DNA from: Oscarella lobularis | Lineage: Eukaryota > Porifera > Homoscleromorpha > Homosclerophorida > Oscarellidae | NCBI RefSeq assembly: GCF_947507565.1 | Contig: NC_089186.1 | Span: 62,001 to 126,000, forward strand | Reading direction: 5' to 3' | Length of the DNA: 64,000 nucleotides | Part shown: in pieces, positions 30,729 to 48,268 of the stretch | Position numbering within the stretch: the first letter of the stretch is position 1 | Layout of the letters: every line of letters begins with the position of its first letter | The notes under the pieces: generated by a model | Seen by the model: only the letters and a program-made list of their open reading frames with translations | Told to the model about the DNA's origin: nothing | The model's database searches: none | Program-made: the position numbers and the translations under genes

Positions 30729-33700
30729 CTAAGCGGTGTGACCTCCCTCTGGCGCCGTGAAACGAAACGCCGCTAAGGAAAGCTCTATTTGATCGAGATC
30801 TGGAAAGCCTTGGATGGGGATGCCGTTCTCTCCACCGCCTCCACTGCCAAGGAGTGATCCAATCACCATTCTACATCCCTGTATTGCTCTTGTTAGTTCT
30901 TCTGCACTCGCAGCAAGTCCAAGGACTTCTACAATCACAAGAATTTATTATTGCAATGACGAAATATAAAGGTTAAGCAGGTGGGTGGTAGCCTAGATAT
31001 TATAAAAAAAAGCACAGGAACAACGGCAAGTTTGACGTCATCTAGGAGACTTGCTAACCTCTAGAAGCCATCATATGGGGAGAGGGGGGATTAGCCTACA
31101 GAAGGAGAGTACAAAAAGCAGCAAAGGAAACAGCATATCCTAGATAAGAAGTGGAGACTGCAAGGAAAGGAGATTACCCCCCCTCTCTCTCTCTCTCTCT
31201 ACAAGAATTTAGAATGTCATCAATAGAGACGTGGTTCAAGAGAGGAGAGTTAGCCTATGGATAGCTGCTGTATGAGGGTCATAGTAGTTTGGATGATCCC
31301 AAATGACCAATAAGGCCACTGCTCTATTGCAGTGTCTGCTGCTCTTTCTTACCGTTCTCATCCCATTGGTTTCTCCGCGACGGATCGGAGAGCGCTTCGC
31401 GTTCATCCTGCCGCTTCACATACAGATCCTGTATCGCCGCAAGCCAATTATCTAAAGAACCCGACATCTCCCCTCCGCCAAGCAGAAGACGATGTCTCTC
31501 CATCAAAATCACAATAGCCTCCATCTAGATAAAAAAACAAACTCAATAAAAGAGACTCGTCTCTCAACCCTTCCCCCCCTACCTTAGCATGTTCCTTGAA
31601 CTGATCATTGATCAGCTTGTCGAGACGCGTTGGATTGGGCGGAAGACGAGGCACGGACGAGACAAGCGGATACGAATTTCGTCCCAAGTAGCTCGCGACG
31701 TCCAACTCAACTCGTCGTCGTTCCTGTCCCAACGCTTTCGTCTCTTCAATGCATGACTCGATGCGCAGATGAAGCTCGTGCGACGCTTTGGGACGCGACG
31801 GATCGTACTGAGACGGAGGCGGAGGCGGCATGCCGGGATGACCGTTTGGAGTGAGAAACGGATTGGGAGCTGAGTGGGGACGAAAGCCTTTGTGGTAGCC
31901 CAAGCGAAGGGATGAGAACGCAGGGTAGCCTCCTCCTCCTCCTTGTGGCATTGACATTCTGTGAGAAGAACAGAGATATATGATATGTAGGTCTTCTATA
32001 TTTGGTAGCCCTATAAGCATGTAAGTGTTCTAGGTAGACTCCGTATTATAAGCCCACAAATTCTTTCTTAGAATCCCAAGTGACTATAATAAACGGATCT
32101 GCTTATAAGATAGTCACTAGTTTGTTCTCAGAATCCAAACAATTAGCTGCTAAATCTGATGCGTATACAATTTAACAAAGTGTATATATAGCCTCTTAGA
32201 CTAGAGACTCTAGGTACATCCGAAGCAACCACAACATTGACTCTCTATGCATGAACTTCCTCTCATTAGGTAGGTGTTAAAAAAGTGATAGAGGTTACAC
32301 CGAATCCTATGCCCTACTAGTGATATTCCTCTATCTTTTGACTCACCTTTGATCGTGATGGACTGGTGGACTGGATCCGGGTGTCGAGCTTCTCGGCACA
32401 GCCAACAGCTGCGGTCGACTGCGCGGCGGATGATTAAACGAATTGCTTCGTCCCACTTGCACAGCGCCGCCCTTTCTCAACTTCACTCCGGCTCTCACCA
32501 TACCCGGATACAAATGCATCTGAGCTGCGGCCGCCGCCCCCGCCGCCGCCACCGCCGGCGGAGGAGGAACAGGTGCAAACGACGCCTGAGGAGGAAGCGG
32601 AGGATTCAACTCAATAGCAGGTGGCTGCGGTGTCTCGTTTGCCCCCTCTGGTTGCTGCTGTCCCGTATATAAAATTCCGTCGGAGAAACGCCGACTCTTA
32701 TTGGCAAGTCGAGGCGGTCGATTTTGCCGATCGTTGAATCGAAGCATAACCGAACTTCCATTGGAACTGCGAGAATAATTCGTTCTCGTTTGATCTTCAT
32801 GTATCGTGTATTGCCAATTGGACGGCGTCGACGACACGAGCGACGTCCCGGATGCCCCATAGGTGCCGCCGCCGCCTCCGCCTCCGCGAACATAACGAGA
32901 CGGCGGCGGAGGCGGATATCCGGGACTTGATTTATAAATATTCACACCGTTGGTGCCGCCGTTGGTGGTGCCGCCGCCGCCGCCACTACTTCGATAGAAT
33001 CTCGGCGGATCTTTCGTCACCATTCCGTTGTGTATGATAGGCGTGGCCAGAAGAGGCTGTTTCGTTTTCGCCGGACTCCCGGACGCCGCTTTGGGATATG
33101 AATGCCTATTCGCGCTGACGTCATCTTTGCTTTGCCCGGACGACGGCTGAGGCGGGGGTGGGCTACTTCCGGCTGATACCGGTGCAGATTTATCCGCTTC
33201 CATGGAACGCGTTGTTGTTTGAGGAGTGGAAGGCGTGTGTTGCCATGGATTCGAGCGACGATTTCGTTCTGTGCCCATGAGCGCTGAATCAGCCGAGGAA
33301 ATGGAGCCGAATGAGGATATTGATCCGAGAGGAGTTTCGTAGCTCGTTGCTGCGGCGGCGGTCACGTGCTGGAACGTTGGGTCGGCGTCTGACCATGACC
33401 AGGAAGGCGGATACGTTCTACGAAGTCAAAACGCCGGTATAATCGTCATTCACGACTATCTATAGTATATACGGTCAAAACGCCGGGTACAGTGGGAGCG
33501 CGGGAGCGAATACAGTCACTATGCCGGTCCAAATGGGTGGGAAACGACTAGAATTAGGCGGTCAAAATCGCCGGGTGTAATCAACAGAGGTACTGCATTC
33601 AGTCACGACTATCTATCTATAGTATACGGTCAAAACGCCGGGCACAATGGGAACGCGGGAGCGAATACAGTCAAGATGCCGGGGGTAGGATCAGCTGAGG

Positions 33701-34915
33701 AGTGAAGGGAGCGCGGGAACCAATCGGATGAGGAGAAGAGCGCGGGAAAACGAATGGGATGACTGGGTTCCCCATGCGGATGTCAGAGAAACCGGAGGAA
33801 GAGGAGAGAAATCCTCCTATGATCTTTAGAACGAGAATAAAAAAAATCCCGGTGTTCGTCAGAGCAAGGAATTTCATTTACTCAAAAGGGAACCCTCTCT
33901 AGATAAGCAGTCCTGGAAACTACTTAGAAAATTAATTATGGGCAACATTATTGCGTTTTCCCCACGACGGTCAGTCAAAAAAAAGAAAACGCGATGGGCG
34001 CGAAACGAAGGGGTCTGTGCGCGCAGTGGCGCAGTCAAAAGGCCGGGTAATCGCGCGGGATCTTTTCAGTCATACGCTGACTGACTCACCGATTTTCATT
34101 ATCCAAAGGCGACGGAGGTGGCAGGCTTCCCTCGTTTCCCGAATCGACGTCGCCTAATTCGTCGGCGAAGAGTTCCGAGACGATATTGAAGGCGACGTGC
34201 TCCGACATGGCGTTCTCCTCTTTCGACCAGCCGTAATCGTTTCGATGGTGACGTCGCGCGACGACGGCGCCGCCGTCGCAGCTTCCCATCGTCGCTTTTA
34301 CGGGTGTCTGCGCGTACGAGACCGTATAGATAGAGAAAGGGAAGCCACGTAAGGGGGAAATCGTCGCGTCTAGTCAACGCGCAACGATGATTGGAACGCG
34401 AGACGACAAGGCGATATCTCGCCTCGTTCTCCTTCCCTTCCTGTTCTCGCACGATACGATTAATGCCCGTTCCGTGCTCTACGACCCGCGAGTAAACACG
34501 ATAACGCGCGACGGTTACATCCTGTTGGAGAAAGGTCGCGCCTTCCGCCTCACCACCCCAAAGCAGAAAGCGCGGCGTTCTTTGACCCCGCCCCCCTTTT
34601 CTTCTTTTTACCCCTTTGGCAGACCACGCCCCCTCTCGAAAACCCACCTTTCCCTTCGCTCGCTCGACGCCTGGACGAGCGATCGGTCCCGGATCTTTCG
34701 TTCGACTTCTCCTGTCGCCATACGAGCCGAACACGTGTCCCTACGCCGAGAGACAAAGCCCGTGAACTGGTGAAGTCAAAAACGCGCAAGCGGAAGTTGC
34801 GCGACGACGAGCGAACGTTTCTCGCGCGTCGAACGTCGAACGAATCGTCAATCGGGACGAGACTCACCTCCGTCAAAACGACGACAGGATGAAGACGTTC
34901 GTCGTCGTCGTCCAT
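30729..34915 (-). CDS. MEIOC: Meiosis-specific coiled-coil protein MEIOC
   Basis: Five exons are firm: 34307(or ATG 34289)..34090, 33417..32347, 31958..31583, 31524..31353 and 30928..30729; from ATG 34289 they give 672 residues in phase. The C-terminal third matches MEIOC: HELHLRIESCIEETKALGQE, VPRLPPNPTRLDKLINDQFK, VILMERHRLLL, QDLYVKRQDE and LAASAEELTRAIQGCRM, parallel to human [31 protein letters not shown] and ALASAIKEM. Near the start NDYGWSK...FNIVSELF recalls human NDYGSETDLYGLVSNILEE. The middle is proline/glycine-rich and disordered. MEIOC works with YTHDC2 to sustain meiotic prophase by regulating transcripts. Three further phase-0 exons (34915..34868, 34740..34648, 34521..34453) with good splice sites could extend the N-terminus to 748 residues; these are less certain. 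Confidence 0.85.
33430..33685. repeat. Degenerate direct repeat in a MEIOC intron
   Basis: A ~75-bp stretch (TATACGGTCAAAACGCCGGG through GCGGGAGCGAATACAGTCA) at about 33467-33520 recurs at about 33617-33672, with partial GGTCAAAA.CGCCGGG copies between and a related one near 34036. The block lies inside the intron 33418..34089. Confidence 0.65.
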
Positions 34916-35241
34916 GCGCTTCTAACAGTTCCAAGTGACGTCACCCCGTCACGTGAACGGGCGTATCCTTATATTTACGCGCGAACGTCATCCTGCGCGT
35001 TCAATCGAAAGCGATTTCGGTCTCTTGACGAGTGCGCCACGTCGTCGCGTAGCCGAGCAACGTCGACGAGGCCTATAAACCGGTAAGAGAGACGAATTTC
35101 CGCCGTCGTGGCGTGATGTGTCTAATTAGCCGCGACCACACGCGCGTGACACGAGGGGGCGGGGGATGAGTCATTGAAGAAAACCGTACACACACCTGCG
35201 TCGATCTCATACAAAGAGCGCATACCGCATACGCGATAACA
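34916..35241. other. Intergenic, MEIOC 5' side / SNX4 3' flank
   Basis: Both genes point the same way, so this must contain the MEIOC promoter and the SNX4 3' end. A CACGTG E-box-like TCACGTGA lies near 34950. No gene. Confidence 0.4.
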
Positions 35242-37319
35242 TCAACACGAATGGAACGTCTCTTTGAGATTCCTCCACGCCGAAAGCGACTGAGGGGGGA
35301 AGAAAAAGATATCGGTTGCCAAGGCGACTCTCGCGCGCGCGCGCGCGCGAGTGAACTCACCTTTCGATTTAGTTCGAGTTGAAGTTTCGCATCGGCGATG
35401 AGCACGCGTTTGATGTCTTCTCGTTTTTGCCTATGAAACGTCTCCATATCTCGTTCGGATTGACTCACAAATGAACTGCAAAAATAAATAATAATTTAAA
35501 TATTTATTCCTATGACGTCGACGCGTCGTCGTGCCTCAATTCTTCCTGCGCTCTTTCGACGCTCTCCTCCGCCTTCTTAACAATTTGCTCATGCTCCTTT
35601 CGACGCTCCTCGATCGACGGTCCCCCGCCGAAAAGTTTCGCTTTCAAACTCGAAAACGACAGCGCGTTCGGCTAGAAATATATTAATTTGATTAGAGGAG
35701 TCGTATAAAAATCTCACGTCTTTTTCAAAGTCGGCTTTCGCTTTCACTTTCGAGTGCAACACCTGTTCGGTCTGTTCGCACTCATATTGAACGATTTCGC
35801 CTTTCTTAGCGACAGATCTAATAGACTATGTTTACACTTCTTCGCATACTCACTATGGCATACTGATAAAATCAATTATTTAAATTTTTACCTCATTGCG
35901 TCTGCATAGAGCTGATACTCTTTCATTGGTTCTCCGAACTGGGTTTCGTCTTGTTCGGAGAAGCCTTGCACTAGTCCAGCTAAGCTAAAATCAAAATCAA
36001 ATCAAATTAATAAACACGTGACGTTACACTAAAGGTTACCCGTCCAAACGATGGCTTGCACTTTGAAGACAGTCTCCCATCTCTGGCTCAATACCACTCC
36101 AATCACTAACAATTATTAATTAATTATGATATCTATTTATTGTATTTTTGCTTACTTGAATTGTTTAGCTAGGTCTGCAAAAAGCTTGTAGATCTGAAGT
36201 CTTTTGAATCCGACTTTCTGTAGAAGCAAAAGTCAATAAATCTTATTATTGATTTCTGACTATTTACCCTTCTGACGTCTATGACTTCTTTTGTACTTTC
36301 TTCCAAGGCGTCAGCATACGTTTTCAATTCCAAAAATCGTCTAGATAGAAGAGAAAAACGTTACAAGTCATTGAATCTACGAGTGCTTAGAGAACTTGTC
36401 TGGTTTTTTCAGTCCTATTGTAGCTGATAGCTGCTTGAAGAAGGAGTCGGACTAGATAGAGAAAAATCAATGCAAATACTACAGTAATTAGAATTTGTTA
36501 CGTACTTTCATTTCAACTCCACTCATCAAGACTTTGAAATCATAATCCTGAAAGATATAAATGAAATCAAAAATACAAAATTATTTTCTAAATACTCTAG
36601 TCAAAAAATCGTGATATTTCGGATGGGCGGACAAGACGGAGTGCTTGCTCACACGAACCAAGAATGTCTGCATAGAAAGAAAGTCTCTCTCTAATAGATC
36701 GATTTTAATTATTTTATTAACCTAACCTGAAACGCACACCTCCTGTGACCAATCAAATCATCATTGAATTTATCCAATTCCGGCGTTCCATTTTTCCAAA
36801 CAACATTCACCTAAAAATAGCCAAAAATAAAAAGAAAACCGTCATATAGCTGCATCACTTACGACTTTCTCTGGCAAAGGAGGCACAATGACCTGAGAAA
36901 GAAGAGATATCGAAATGACCACGCCCACGAGGCTCCTCCCCCCTTGCATCTCACCGATGGATGCGAAACAACGAGACAAGTTCGCAACGCTTCGAAATCC
37001 GAATATCGTCGAAATACGGTGAAAGTTGGCGGCAATTTGGCGTCGATCGATGATCCTATTCGAATCCTAGGTGTGTTAGACGCAATTAGGGATTCCGATT
37101 GTTATTTTTGGCGTCGTCTCACGTCGTTTCGACTTCGTATTCAACGTATCGATCGACGAGAAAGTTCTCCGTGTTCGTCACGCGTTTCTCGTTCGTTCCG
37201 ATTGCTATGTCGGCGACGTCGGCGACGCACTCCGCCCCGTGTTCGTGGACGTACTGATCGAGCGTCTTTTCCTCGTCCTCGTCCGGCTCCTCGTGCGGAT
37301 TGTAGCGAATCGACGTCAT
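35242..37319 (-). CDS. SNX4: Sorting nexin-4
   Basis: Fifteen exons join in phase to 434 residues: 37319..37123, 37066..36955, 36892..36863, 36810..36727, 36667..36596, 36547..36506, 36451..36396, 36340..36268, 36217..36156, 36105..36040, 35984..35892, 35817..35718, 35671..35517, 35475..35361 and 35289..35242. A PX domain (RRYSDFEALR, then VIVPPLPEK) binds PI3P on endosomes. A BAR domain follows, with WSGIEPEMGDCLQSASHRLD, AKLFGGGPSIEERRKEHEQ and a final VLIADAKLQLELNRK...AWRNLKETF, parallel to human SNX4 (EWSAIEKEMGDGLQSAGHHMD, KLFGQETPEQREARI). SNX4 sorts cargo from endosomes back to the recycling compartment and supports autophagy. One donor (35516, GTCATA) is weak. The last exon was placed by its strong polypyrimidine acceptor. 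Confidence 0.93.
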
Positions 37320-37735
37320 TTTGTGCAGCGGCTAAAGCACGCATGTGTCCATCCTTACGGTGAATGTAAAGCTTTGTTGTCATGGTTTCGCTCATAACTT
37401 TCGAAATTTATTCAAAATGTCTCAAAAGAACAAACAGGTGTATGGTATGTATGAGTGCGTCCGTGCACGCGCCTTTGATATATCATCTAGTCAAGCCAAA
37501 CCGGACGCGCCAAGCGCACACGAACCGCACTCACCGTTATCAATTACACGCATGTATGAATTCTTGACCTGCACCTCGCCCCCAACTTGAAGATTTGGGG
37601 CCAAAGTGCAGTTATGGAATTCAAATGTTTAGACTTCGACTCTTTGGTGTATATATTCAGCTCTAAGCCGAAGCTACGCACACTCTTACTGAGCACTCCC
37701 CAACTACACTCAGCATTCAAAAGGAAACAAAGGAA
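37320..37735. promoter_or_regulatory. Divergent promoter region, SNX4/fibrinogen-related gene
   Basis: The 416 bp gap between start codons at 37319 (minus) and 37736 (plus). A TATATA box (GGTGTATATATTCAG near 37648-37662) about 80 bp upstream of the plus-strand ATG probably serves the secreted-protein gene. Confidence 0.45.
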
Positions 37736-38776
37736 ATGCATCTTCTGCTAAGTGTTCTTGCTCTACTCACTTTCGAGAGTGCTTTTGGATCGTTCAGAGT
37801 CGACTACGATGTCGAGAGAGAGTACGAAACAAAAGGTATGCCGTGAATATTCAGCAGCATACATTTTTGTCCCGTTCGTAATCATGCGAGATACATGAAC
37901 ATTACAGCAAAGTCCATGAGGGTTACATGCAGTCCTAGCCTATAGAGACGCTTTTCAGATCATCTCTGCTCTGATCTGTGCGCGGACTTCGTGGCCGTTG
38001 GAACGGAGAATAAGCCTGCTGATTCGTGCAAAACTCTGCCCAGTCGCACCCAGAGCGGCGTCTATTGGATACGACCATCCGAAGTGACGAAACCATTTAA
38101 AGTGAGTAAAAAGTAAAGTTAATTAACTCGACTGCCAAAACACACCCGTTAGGCTTTCTGCGACATGGAAACGGATGGCGGAGGGTGGATGCTGCTATAC
38201 GCTTATAAACACAAAAGCGGTGAAAAGAACGTTCTAAAGCTAAGTCTTCCAACTGATCCCGACGGCTATTCTCATCAGCATATGAACGCTTTGGGCATTT
38301 CTAGCAGGTTATTGTCCGACATATTAATTAACACGTGCTATTAATTAATCTTTGTAGCTGGGCTAAGGAACTGCGTTTCTACTGCACAACCAGTCATCAC
38401 ACCCGTGTCGTACATTTTAAAACAAGCAACAGCAATATTATTAAAACCTCTTACGACGGAAAACGTCACCACAATGTTCAAGACTGGACGTAAGTAGCAC
38501 ATCTGTACCCGGAGCTAAGAAAAGATTGCCACTCTGGCCGCGTATTATTTCAGGCGAGAGTTTACCCAATTGGACGGTCACAGTGCGAACCTGCCTGCTG
38601 CTACAAATAACGTCGGGTACACTCGGCAGACTGTCCCGGGATTTACAGACGTTCCATTTTGGAAAGCTAACGCTTATCACTGGGCAATTGCCCCTTCGTT
38701 TAACAGGTTTGAATGCGATGACTACCCGAACAATCCCAATTATGACACTGTACATCGGGTTTGGGTTCGAGACTAA
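37736..38776 (+). CDS. Secreted fibrinogen-related domain protein
   Basis: Five exons, 37736..37835, 37959..38101, 38153..38307, 38358..38489 and 38554..38776, join in phase to 250 residues. The N-terminus is a signal peptide (LLLSVLALLTFESAFG). SGVYWIRPS, then FCDMETDGGGWML (about residues 72-95), is the opening signature of fibrinogen C-terminal and intelectin-type domains. The rest (YCTTSHHTRVVHFKTS, HWAIAPSFNRFECDD) has diverged from the classic fibrinogen fold and lacks the usual calcium-site and GWW motifs I would expect, so the fold call rests on the N-terminal half. Likely an extracellular lectin-like or innate recognition protein. Regulation may be inducible, given the TATA-type promoter. 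Confidence 0.75.
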
Positions 38777-39389
38777 CTGCAATTGATTCTGACTCAATGT
38801 GCATGTGTGTGCTGTCAAACTACTTCTTTGTCGTTCTTTTGATTTCTTTGTTCTTTCTTTTTGCTAGACTCCGTTAATTTATCATTATAATTTCGTGTGC
38901 TGACGTTGCTTTCCAAACGCGATGCAAAAAATGAAAGACCACGTGGGTCGTGGAGAACCGAGCCGCGTGGTTATTAACTTATTAAAAACACAACACTCTA
39001 CAATACAGAAAGAACCGACAAACAGTACTAAATCGGTTTCTTATATATAGTCACGGTGGCTGGACCGCCTGTCCACCCACCTCTCCTGCTCCTATATACT
39101 ACCTACGACCTGTAACAAACTACTTGTGTCATCTATAATGCATCCGCTAACTATTTACAATACATCTACATGCACTACTACGGGGCAATGAGCACGCCCC
39201 CCTCGTTACATGCACATTCAAGCAATTGTATTAAGATGTTTGCTTGCAGTTTCGAGCTGCAACTGATTCGATTTCGAACTATTACAGGGAAGATTGTTAT
39301 CAACTGTCCCCGAAAGATCATTCAGGTCCTTTTCGTCAATAACCTGTAGACTCACAGGTCACATGAATAGGTAGTGCAATAAAACATTT
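38777..39389. other. Intergenic between convergent genes
   Basis: 3' flanks of the fibrinogen-related gene and of receptor kinase A. No gene or clear repeat seen. Confidence 0.45.
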
Positions 39390-42311
<2,922 letters not shown>

Positions 42312-42393
42312 AGGACACAAAAGGGAAGAGATGAAGGATGCGGTCACTAGGGTCAGTGCTGCTATATGGCTTCTAAGCATGCGCATGTAAACG

Positions 42394-46047
<3,654 letters not shown>

Positions 46048-48268
46048 ATTCAGCGACAGTTCGCACTGTTTAGGATGTCGTTGGAAGCTAAGGAACTATA
46101 GAACTCGTGGCTAGCAACCCCAAGACAACGTCCGGTCTCCTCCCAAAAATGACCCGCGACTCCTGTCCTCTGACATGCAACCGCGTGCATGAAGCTTGTG
46201 TCCGGACGTACGTGCTTCACGCACAGATATGCTTCACGTACGCGTACCCTGCGCGCGCGCTGCCTGTGTATTGTGCGCCTAACTACTGAAAAAAGCACTA
46301 TAAAAGTAAACAGCAGCCTATTTGATAAATACGGTCTTCTTTTATCTTGCCCTCGTCAGAACCCATCTAATTCGTCTGCCCTTCAGCCCCCTGTATGAAC
46401 GCTGGCCTTCCACTTTTCTCCGCAGAAACTATCTTTGTTCGTTAGAAACCCCACAGCACGCAGAGATCATGTTATACCACGTAAAAAACATCACTTCGTT
46501 CTAATCAAACCTCCACAGTCCATTGACATAAAACCTGGTCAGAAAAAATGACAATAAATGACGTTAAATAAAATAGAAATCTATTCTAATGAACCTAAAT
46601 TACCTCAGCATCCATTGACCTATAAATAATCCTAAACCTAAAGTACCTCAAGATCCGTTGACCTAGAAAAATTCCTATATACTAATCAACCTAGATTACC
46701 TCACAATCCATTGACCTATAAAATAAGCATCTATTTAAACCTAAATTACCTGAATATAATCCATTGAAATGGTCTAACTGGGAGGGTGGCGGCTGTCAGC
46801 TAAGCACGTTCAGGGAAAAAGGAGCTACAAACCTACTAAACCTCTAACCGCCCTACCTACTGACAGCCGCCCTATACCCTAATGCAGAGGGAAAGGACCC
46901 GTGCACACTAACATAGTCGGCCTGTGATGCAAACAGAGTACGAATCGTCTCTACGTAACGAATGCGTGTCGTCCCCGCTACACTCCCTGTCACACACACA
47001 AATGAAGCATCATGCACTGCCATGACACAAGCTCTCACTCCTGAACCCCAACCCGCCCTCGATTACACAGTTGGAAACAAGCCTAGTGTTTAGATTCGTT
47101 TGGAAATCGGTCTATGCTCAGGAGCGTGAGCAATGGCACGTCAGGCAATCCGCGACGTGTGTGTGACAGTGAGTCCCGCCCCCTAAGTGCATGCCTACTC
47201 CACGGTGGTCCCCAAAGGAAAACCTCGAAAAAATTCATTCATCTTCATCTGCGCTACAGCTCTAGGCAGACCGCGTCGGAAAGTAGACAATCCGCTGTTC
47301 CTATAGCGGGAAGATTTGGCGACGCCGTGCCGTTTCTAAAAGGTAGGCAATTACGTGAAGTTCATGGAAAAGAATGTGTCACGCGCTTACGCATGCAGCA
47401 CGGCGTGGACGCGCGTATCTTTGTTGCTGCGAGAACATGCGAAGCCATCTAGAAAACGCAGAAGGATAGGTAAGAACGATCGAAGGTGAGAAAGGGGGTC
47501 CCAGCGACGAGAAGAGAACGCGAATAGCGAGGGATCGTAGTAAATGCAAACGTGAATGGCACGCGAGGACACGCGAGTGCGTACGGCTCGAGATTGCTCG
47601 ACAGCGAGTGGATGCACGCGCCTGAATTAGGGAAGAAGCCAGCCATTTGCGGAAGGAAGCGTTGCAGAGAGCATTTCTTGGATATAAATGCCAGTTTGGA
47701 GGCCGTTGCTTGTCGCGCGGCTGGCGAAAGGTCGCGAAAACCTTGCGCTTATCGTTGTGGGAATGTGGGAGGAGGTGGCGAAACGTTTGATGCCTACCTC
47801 TTGACTTTGCTTCCGTGTTGAGAGCCTTGCCGCACGGCAGGAGCTCGTTCTCGACGTCAACTTCTCCCAGACGCTTGCTTGCTTGCTCAGAGCGGAGAAT
47901 TAGTGACGAGAATGCAACGTTGCCCGGACAATGCACATGTGACTCGCGTAAATCTCTATTAATTAAATGCTCCTTCTACGAGCCGGACCAAGCTGAAATT
48001 TGACGTGGCTCTTCTGTGCTGACCCCCTTGCTGGCCCTCTCGCTACATCCGTCCTACACCGACATCTGATTAATTTAGATTATTAGCACTCAGTTCGAGA
48101 AAAACGAACAGCAGTGATGTACTTTAGCTAATGAGCCTATCCTCTAATTAAACACTTAGTCATTAGCAGAACAACGTGCAGAAAAAAAACCACGTGCAGA
48201 AAAAAACCATTATAGTGTGAAAAGCATACCAGAAATGAAGAAAACATTTTATCCCAGCTGCGTGATCG
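46048..48268. other. Long intergenic region
   Basis: No supported gene over 2.2 kb. It holds the promoter of receptor kinase B at its left edge and a degenerate tandem repeat at 46540-46775. The open frame on the minus strand at 47379-47936 has no domain, no splice partner and a composition like noncoding DNA. Duplicated AACCACGTGCAGAAAAAAA units lie at about 48183-48210. Confidence 0.45.
46540..46775. repeat. Degenerate ~65-70 bp tandem repeat
   Basis: About four copies of a unit with AACCTAAATTACCTCA, two or three variable bases and ATCCATTGACCTATAAA. Copies differ by substitutions and small indels, so the array is old. Confidence 0.75.

Noticed and set aside
34099-34734. 211-codon minus-strand frame rich in arginine
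   Set aside because: It overlaps MEIOC's first firm exon in another frame and crosses good splice sites; the arginine run is a shifted reading of that exon.
47379-47936. 185-codon minus-strand frame
   Set aside because: No domain, no splice partners and a composition like random reading of noncoding DNA.
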